A stretch of DNA of 10,371 nt from contig JAEZHS010000602.1 of the NCBI GenBank assembly GCA_023436825.1, positions 1 through 10,371 of the forward strand, in the 5' to 3' direction. The DNA comes from Pseudomonadota bacterium. GTDB taxonomy: Bacteria; Pseudomonadota; Alphaproteobacteria; Reyranellales; Reyranellaceae. Of this stretch, positions 6,306 through 10,371 are shown piece after piece. The stretch's first letter is position 1. Every line of letters begins with the position of its first letter. A model generated the notes under the pieces. It was not told the DNA's origin and ran no database searches. It saw only the letters and a program-made list of their open reading frames with translations. The position numbers and the translations under genes are program-made.

Positions 6306-6809
6306 ATGGAGTGGCTCTGGAAGGTCGATTGGGCGGGCATCTTCGTGCCAAAGCACGGACTGTTCGAGCTCTTCCTGCGCGGCACCGTCATGTATCTCGC
6401 GATCTTCGTGCTGCTGCGCGCCGTCGTGCGCCGCCATTTGGGCGGCATCGGCATGACGGACATCCTCGTGATCGTGCTGATCGCCGAAGTTGCAGGCAAC
6501 GGCATTTCCGAGAACTTCCAGTCGATCGGTGAAAGCCTGGTGCTGGTCCTGACGGTGCTGTGCTGGAGCACGCTGATCGAATGGGCACAGTCGCGCTTCC
6601 CCGCCTTCGAGCGGCTGGTGCGCGACCGCAAGCTGAAGCTTGTCGACAACGGGCGCATGCTGCGTCGGAACATGCGCGAGGAGTTCATTACCGTCGAGGA
6701 ACTGATGGCCCAGCTGCGCGAAAATGGTCTCGAGGACTGCAGGGACGTGAAGGCGGCCTACATGGAAGCCGATGGCTCCATCAGCATCGTTCGCCGCGAC
6801 GGCAAATGA
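6306..6809 (+). CDS. DUF421 (YetF-like) inner-membrane protein
   Basis: A 167-residue membrane protein of the DUF421/YetF family, whose biochemical role is not established. Three hydrophobic segments are visible at about residues 23-41 (FLRGTVMYLAIFVLLRAVV), 51-67 (TDILVIVLIAEVAGNGI) and 77-94 (SLVLVLTVLCWSTLIEWA). A cytoplasmic C-terminal domain follows, starting KLKLVDNGRMLRRNMREEF (109-127), with FITVEELMAQLRENGLEDC and VKAAYMEADGSISIVRRD, the typical pattern of the family. It is at the short end of the family, as is common for single-domain forms. No strong Shine-Dalgarno is seen before ATG 6306; this start was chosen because it gives a short amphipathic N-terminus before the first membrane segment. 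It is divergent from the nitroreductase across a Fur-like site, and selD follows 54 bp downstream on the same strand. Confidence 0.85.
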   Translation: MEWLWKVDWAGIFVPKHGLFELFLRGTVMYLAIFVLLRAVVRRHLGGIGMTDILVIVLIAEVAGNGISENFQSIGESLVLVLTVLCWSTLIEWAQSRFPAFERLVRDRKLKLVDNGRMLRRNMREEFITVEELMAQLRENGLEDCRDVKAAYMEADGSISIVRRDGK

Positions 6810-6853
6810 CCTTGCCCCCGTCGCCCGCGAGTCCGATCATCCGGCCCAACACC

Positions 6854-6858
6854 GGAGG
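6854..6858 (+). promoter_or_regulatory. Ribosome binding site of selD
   Basis: GGAGG lies five bases before ATG 6864 and supports this start, which yields a 27-residue N-terminal stretch before the active-site cysteine. Confidence 0.7.
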
Positions 6859-6863
6859 TTCCC

Positions 6864-7967
6864 ATGAACGTCGCGACCCCACCGAAACCGGCATCCGCCG
6901 AAAGCGCCGCGCCACGCCTCACTGAACTCGCCCGCTTTGCCGGCTGCGCCGCCAAGATCAGCCAGGCCGACTTGCACAAAGCGCTGGCGGGCCTTCCCGT
7001 GGCTGCCGATCCGCGCGTTCTGGTCGGCCACGACACGTCGGATGATGCCGCCATCATCAACCTGCGCGATGATCTCGCGCTGGTCGAGACCGTCGACATC
7101 TTCCCGCCGATCGTCGACGACGCCTACGACTACGGCCGCATCGCCGCCGCCAACGCGCTCAGCGACATCTACGCCATGGGCGGCACGCCGCTGAATGCGC
7201 TGAGCTTCGTCGCCTGGCCGGTCGATACGCTCGGCACCACGCCGCTGCGCCAGGTGCTCGACGGCGCCGCCGCGATCTGCAAGGAAGCCGGCATCGCCAT
7301 TTCCGGCGGCCATTCGATCGTCGACGAGGAGCCGAAGTTCGGTCTGTTCGTCACCGGCACCATCGATCCGCGGAAGGTCGTCTCCAACGCCGGCGCCCGG
7401 CCGGGCGATGCGCTGGTGCTGACCAAGCCGATCGGCACCGGTGTGCTGACCACGGCGGTTAAGCGCAACGCGGCACCCGAGAGCGCGCTCGCCGAAGCGA
7501 TCAAGTCGATGACGACGTTGAACCGCCACGCGGCCGAGGCGATGAACGCCGCCGGCGCGACGGCGGCGACCGACATCACAGGCTTCGGCCTTTTGGGCCA
7601 TCTCGGCAACATGCTGCGCGCCGCCTCGTCGGCGGCCGGTACGCCGGTCGGCGCCAAGCTCTCCTACGCAGCCGTGCCGGTGTTCGATCGCGTCACAGGC
7701 TTCCTCAAGGAAGGCCTCTGCCCCGGCGGCACCCGCCGCAACCTCGAATACGCTGCGCCGCATGCGCGCTTCGCCGACGAGCTTGCCGAACCGCAGCGTC
7801 TCCTGCTCGCCGACGCGCAGACATCGGGCGGCCTGCTGATCGCCGTGCCTCAGGAGAAGCTTGCGGGGCTCGTCGCCGACCTCAGGAAGCGCGGGACGCT
7901 GGCACAGGCAGTCATCGGCACTGTCACCGCCGCCGACAAGCCCGGTGTCATCGAGGTGACCTCATAG
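6864..7967 (+). CDS. selD: Selenide, water dikinase (selenophosphate synthetase)
   Basis: A 367-residue SelD, which makes selenophosphate from selenide and ATP, the selenium donor for selenocysteine tRNA and 2-selenouridine tRNA. The active-site loop reads FAGCAAKIS with Cys28 and Lys31, matching Cys17 and Lys20 of the E. coli enzyme; the second E. coli cysteine (Cys19) is alanine here, as in other SelD proteins. Further landmarks: VGHDTSDDAAI (nucleotide/Mg site), VDIFPPIVDDAYDYGRIAA, the ANALSDIYAMGGTPLNAL block, ISGGHSIVDEEPKFGLFVTG, TDITGFGLLGHL, LCPGGTRRN, and DAQTSGGLLIAVP near the end. Length is slightly above the E. coli protein because of an N-terminal extension. It is a cysteine, not selenocysteine, form. 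No selA, selB, selC, selU or selenoprotein gene is in the window, so its use here is unresolved. It may be cotranscribed with the DUF421 gene (54-bp gap). It converges on the NTF2-like gene with 10 bp between stops. Confidence 0.97.
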   Translation: MNVATPPKPASAESAAPRLTELARFAGCAAKISQADLHKALAGLPVAADPRVLVGHDTSDDAAIINLRDDLALVETVDIFPPIVDDAYDYGRIAAANALSDIYAMGGTPLNALSFVAWPVDTLGTTPLRQVLDGAAAICKEAGIAISGGHSIVDEEPKFGLFVTGTIDPRKVVSNAGARPGDALVLTKPIGTGVLTTAVKRNAAPESALAEAIKSMTTLNRHAAEAMNAAGATAATDITGFGLLGHLGNMLRAASSAAGTPVGAKLSYAAVPVFDRVTGFLKEGLCPGGTRRNLEYAAPHARFADELAEPQRLLLADAQTSGGLLIAVPQEKLAGLVADLRKRGTLAQAVIGTVTAADKPGVIEVTS

Positions 7968-7977
7968 TCCAGAAGAC

Positions 7978-8436
7978 TTAAGGCAGTTGCGTTGCCTGGC
8001 TGACGGCGAGCAGCCAGCCGTCGCGGCCGGTGACGTACACGACGACCCAGCGGACATCGCGGGCCCTCTGTTCCGCGACGTTCGGCAGGGTGCTCTTGCC
8101 GGTGACGACGACGGTCGGGCCGGCAAAGACACGGTAGCTCAAGTCGATGGCCGGCGCGTTCTCGATCATGGGTGCGCCCGCCATCGCCGAAGCGACGCGC
8201 GCATCCCTGTCCTCCATCTTTCCGGACTCGTGGGTGTGCGTGAAGGCGTCTGCATAGATCGCGCGCAGTGTTCTGGCGTCCTTGGTCGTCACCGCCTTGG
8301 CGAGCTTGTCGCGGACGACCTTGATCTCTTCGATGATGCTCTGCGATTCGGCTTTGTCGGGCTGGCGCGGCGGATGGGCGAGCACGGGCAGCGCGATGAG
8401 AAGTGGTGCGGTCGCCAGCAGCAAACGTCGACGCAT
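7978..8436 (-). CDS. Secreted NTF2-like / SnoaL-like (DUF4440-type) protein
   Basis: A 152-residue protein with a Sec-type signal peptide: MRRR, a hydrophobic stretch (LLLATAPLLIALPV), and a probable cleavage after ALPVLA (residue 20). The mature part has the alpha-helical start and strand-rich body of the NTF2/SnoaL superfamily: IIEEIKVVRDKLAKAVTTKD (34-53), TLRAIYADAFTHTHESGK (56-73), VFAGPTVVVTGKSTL (103-117) and RWVVVYVTGRDGWLLAVSQA (129-148). Such domains act as small ligand-binding or catalytic cups; no function can be named for this one. The plus strand at the start shows an AAGGA-like ribosome site six bases before ATG 8436. It lies 49 bp downstream of cobT on the same strand and may be cotranscribed with it, though no link to cobalamin is known. 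Confidence 0.75.
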   Translation of the reverse strand: MRRRLLLATAPLLIALPVLAHPPRQPDKAESQSIIEEIKVVRDKLAKAVTTKDARTLRAIYADAFTHTHESGKMEDRDARVASAMAGAPMIENAPAIDLSYRVFAGPTVVVTGKSTLPNVAEQRARDVRWVVVYVTGRDGWLLAVSQATQLP

Positions 8437-8485
8437 CCGTCGTCCTTTTCGGGCGCCAGCCGGAGGCCAGCGGTCCGGAAGAGTT

Positions 8486-9514
8486 CTAGGATTTCGAGCT
8501 TACGCCCGCCTGGGCGAAGGTCGCCATGCCGTTGTGGCAGGCCGCCGCCGCTTTCAGGAGCGGCACCGCCAGGGCTGCGCCCGAGGCCTCGCCCAGGCGC
8601 ATGTCGAAGTCTAGCAGGGGACGCTGGCCGATCGCTTCGAGCAGGCGCCTGTGGCCGGGCTCGGCCGAACGATGCGCCACCAGACAATGGTCGAGCGCGT
8701 GCCGGTCGATGGCGTGCAGCACCGCAGCAGCCGCCGTGCAGGCATAGCCGTCCAGCAGCACGGGGATGCGGCCCATCCGAGCAGCCAGCACTGCGCCGGC
8801 GATGGCTGCGAACTCCTCGCCGCCGACTGCCGCCAGCAAGGCGAGCGGATCGTGTTGCTCGATCAGCGCGCGGTGATGCGCCAGCGCCTCGTCGATGACG
8901 GCGATCTTGCGCGCCAGTGCCTTGCCCTGAAGGCCGGTGCCAGGCCCTGCCCAGTCGGCGCCGGCGCCGCCGAACAGGGCCGCGGACAGAGTCGCTGCCG
9001 TCGTCGTGTTGGCGATGCCCATCTCGCCCAGGCAGAGCACGTCGATGCCGGGCTCGGCCGCCATCATGCCGTAGGCCATGGCGTTGGCCGTGCGCGCCTC
9101 GCTCATCGCCGCGCCTTTGGTGAAGTCCTCGGTCGGATGCTCGAGGTCGAGCTCGTAGATGCGCAGGTCGGCATCGATGCTGCCGGCGAGCTGGTTGATC
9201 GCCGCACCGCCGTTCAGGAAATTCTTCACCATCTGGGCGGTGACTTCCGGCGGATAGGCCGACACGCCGCGCGCCGCCACGCCGTGGGTGCCGGCGAACA
9301 CCGCGATGCGCGGCCGCTCGATTCTCGGGCTGGCGCGGCCCTGCCAGGCGGCCAGCCATTCGGCGATCTCCTCCAGCCGCCCGAGTGATCCCGGCGGCTT
9401 GGTGAGCTCGGTCTGGCGCTGCACGACCTTGGTCTGCGCCTCCTGATCGGGACCAGGCAACTCGCGCAGGATCCTGCGCATTTCGTCGAAAGAAGGAGCG
9501 GTGGGGGCGTTCAT
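8486..9514 (-). CDS. cobT: Nicotinate-nucleotide--dimethylbenzimidazole phosphoribosyltransferase
   Basis: A 342-residue CobT (called CobU in the aerobic Pseudomonas nomenclature). It transfers phosphoribose from nicotinate mononucleotide to 5,6-dimethylbenzimidazole, giving alpha-ribazole phosphate for the lower ligand of cobalamin. Landmarks in order: LTKPPGSLGRLEEIA (37-51), VFAGTHGVAARGVSAYPPEVT (72-92), the GGAAINQLA segment, CLGEMGIANTTTAA (161-174), GGEEFAAIAGAVLAA (231-245), and the catalytic segment MRLGEASGAA (305-314) with Glu309 as the probable general base. Length matches the family (about 340-360). ATG 9514 was chosen because it gives the usual CobT N-terminus; the frame continues open for about 280 codons upstream, antisense to cobS, which is a GC artefact. 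No strong Shine-Dalgarno is visible. It diverges from cobS, the enzyme that uses its product (after dephosphorylation). Confidence 0.96.
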   Translation of the reverse strand: MNAPTAPSFDEMRRILRELPGPDQEAQTKVVQRQTELTKPPGSLGRLEEIAEWLAAWQGRASPRIERPRIAVFAGTHGVAARGVSAYPPEVTAQMVKNFLNGGAAINQLAGSIDADLRIYELDLEHPTEDFTKGAAMSEARTANAMAYGMMAAEPGIDVLCLGEMGIANTTTAATLSAALFGGAGADWAGPGTGLQGKALARKIAVIDEALAHHRALIEQHDPLALLAAVGGEEFAAIAGAVLAARMGRIPVLLDGYACTAAAAVLHAIDRHALDHCLVAHRSAEPGHRRLLEAIGQRPLLDFDMRLGEASGAALAVPLLKAAAACHNGMATFAQAGVSSKS

Positions 9515-9538
9515 AGCGGGCGCGGACCATCCTATATT
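9510..9538 (+). promoter_or_regulatory. Candidate promoter giving near-leaderless cobS mRNA
   Basis: TTCATA (9510-9515, 4/6 to TTGACA) and TATATT (9533-9538, 5/6 to TATAAT) are 17 bp apart. The cobS ATG is at 9548, so transcription would begin about 0-4 bases before it. The -35 overlaps the cobT start codon. No Shine-Dalgarno is seen before the ATG, which fits leaderless translation. Confidence 0.4.
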
Positions 9539-9547
9539 TGCCCCATC

Positions 9548-10348
9548 ATGACCAGTCCCACCGAGCCGCCGGTCGCCCGGCCGTCCTCCTTCGACGAATG
9601 GCTGCAAGCCTTCAAGGAGCAGGCCACGTTCTTCACCGGCCTGAAGCTCGATGTCGGCGTGCCGCGCTGGCAGCTCGCCGATGTGCTGCCGGTGCTGCCC
9701 TTCGTCGGAGCGGGCGTCGGCCTCGCGGCCGGGCTGGTGTTCGCGATCATGCGCGGCCTGGGTCCGGGCTGGCTCGCCGCCGTCGTGGCCGTGGGTGCAG
9801 CGATCCTGCTTACGCGCGCCCTGCATGAAGATGGTTTGGCCGACACCGCCGATGGATTGGGGCCGCACGGGCTCGATGCCGACCGGCGGCTGGAGATCAT
9901 GCGCGACAGCCGCAACGGCACCTTCGGCGTGCTGGCGCTCGCTCTCTCGGTGCTGGTCAAGGTCGCCTGCCTGGCGTCGTTCAGCGGCGCCACCGGCTTG
10001 GTGGTGCTGATCGCCGCGCACGCGCTGTCGCGTGCAACCCTCGCCTATCCATTGCTCACCTACTCGCCGGTGCATGCCGACGGGCTGGGCTCGCAGGTCG
10101 GCAAGCCCTCCGACAATGACGTCTGGCTCGCCATCGGCATCGGCGCCGTGCTGGCCTTCGTGCTGCTTCTGGGCAAGGGTTTTTTTGTGGCCCTTCTGGC
10201 GCCCATCGCCGCCATGGCTGCAACCTGGTTCGCGTCGCGCTGGATCGCCGAGCGCATCGGCGGCTATACCGGCGACACACTGGGCGCCGTCCAGCAGGCG
10301 GCCGAGATCGCCTTCCTGGTGGTGGCGGCGCTGTTCATCAGCCGGTAA
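9548..10348 (+). CDS. cobS: Adenosylcobinamide-GDP ribazoletransferase (cobalamin synthase)
   Basis: A 266-residue polytopic inner-membrane enzyme (CobS, also CobV) that joins adenosylcobinamide-GDP to alpha-ribazole (or its phosphate) to finish cobalamin. Family signatures are clear: ALHEDGLADTADGLG (91-105), RRLEIMRDSRNGTFG (113-127) and the C-terminal GGYTGDTLGAVQQ (238-250), which carry the acidic residues thought to hold Mg and substrate. Hydrophobic segments lie at about 47-67, 74-90, 127-146, 149-165, 192-214 and 252-265. An N-terminal extension of about 20 residues precedes the usual start. A run of seven T (10180-10186) lies within the codons for Gly-Phe-Phe. The gene diverges from cobT across 33 bp; ATG 9548 lacks a Shine-Dalgarno and sits just downstream of a -10-like TATATT. 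The gene is complete and ends 23 bp before the window edge. Confidence 0.96.
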   Translation: MTSPTEPPVARPSSFDEWLQAFKEQATFFTGLKLDVGVPRWQLADVLPVLPFVGAGVGLAAGLVFAIMRGLGPGWLAAVVAVGAAILLTRALHEDGLADTADGLGPHGLDADRRLEIMRDSRNGTFGVLALALSVLVKVACLASFSGATGLVVLIAAHALSRATLAYPLLTYSPVHADGLGSQVGKPSDNDVWLAIGIGAVLAFVLLLGKGFFVALLAPIAAMAATWFASRWIAERIGGYTGDTLGAVQQAAEIAFLVVAALFISR

Positions 10349-10371
10349 GACACGCACGCTGTCATCCCGAG
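10349..10371. other. Window edge after cobS; possible start of a dispersed intergenic repeat
   Basis: After the cobS stop the last 12 bases read TGTCATCCCGAG, a word that often opens short dispersed intergenic palindromic repeats in GC-rich proteobacteria. The partner arm would lie outside the window, so this is only a resemblance. Confidence 0.2.

Noticed and set aside
8437..8485. Terminator between cobT and the NTF2-like gene
   Set aside because: Only a weak CCGGA/TCCGG pairing with a 9-base loop and no T-tract is present; the two genes may well be cotranscribed.
9515..9547. Cobalamin riboswitch upstream of cobS or cobT
   Set aside because: The intergenic space is 33 bp, far too short for the roughly 200-nt element, and no B12-box-like word is seen.
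9515..10357. A roughly 280-codon upstream extension of cobT, antisense to cobS
   Set aside because: The extension is low-complexity shadow sequence over a clear cobS gene. CobT of normal length and N-terminus begins at ATG 9514.

Overview
The window is GC-rich, densely packed bacterial chromosome of ordinary metabolic type. Protein families and gene style point to an alphaproteobacterium: a Bug/TctC solute-binding protein, a LysR-controlled FAD monooxygenase cluster, a YdjA-type nitroreductase, a short DUF421 membrane protein, selD and cobT/cobS. A Reyranella-like or other Rhodospirillales/Hyphomicrobiales genome is my inference; no marker gene fixes the genus. I see no insertion sequence, phage gene, CRISPR array, tRNA or rRNA.

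Region 1 (1-5493) looks like a catabolic locus. On the minus strand a PheA/TfdB-type FAD hydroxylase (2843-1224), an alpha/beta hydrolase (1221-397) and the start of a Bug-type periplasmic binding protein (422 to beyond the left edge) are joined end to end with a 2-bp gap and then a 26-bp overlap, so they form one operon. A LysR regulator (2946-3836, TTG start) diverges from it across 102 bp that contain a perfect 7-7-7 dyad. An aldehyde dehydrogenase (3997-5493) follows on the plus strand with its own promoter, which is overlapped by a 30-bp AT-rich dyad. Together the genes suggest uptake, hydroxylation, hydrolysis and aldehyde oxidation of an aromatic or carboxylated compound. The substrate cannot be read from the sequence.

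Region 2 (5494-6809) holds a hairpin between convergent genes, then a nitroreductase (minus) divergent from a DUF421 membrane protein (plus). Their shared 91-bp intergenic region contains a strong Fur-box-like sequence placed between the -35 and -10 elements of a good nitroreductase promoter.

Region 3 (6810-10371) holds selD (plus), converging on a small secreted NTF2-like protein that sits downstream of cobT on the minus strand. cobS then diverges from cobT across only 33 bp. CobT and CobS are consecutive nucleotide-loop assembly enzymes of cobalamin synthesis. The very short cobT-cobS gap implies that cobS mRNA is leaderless or nearly so.

I found no clearly new multi-gene system. The most useful unexplained signals are regulatory: the Fur-box-like site, the two dyads in the catabolic locus and the apparent leaderless cobS promoter.
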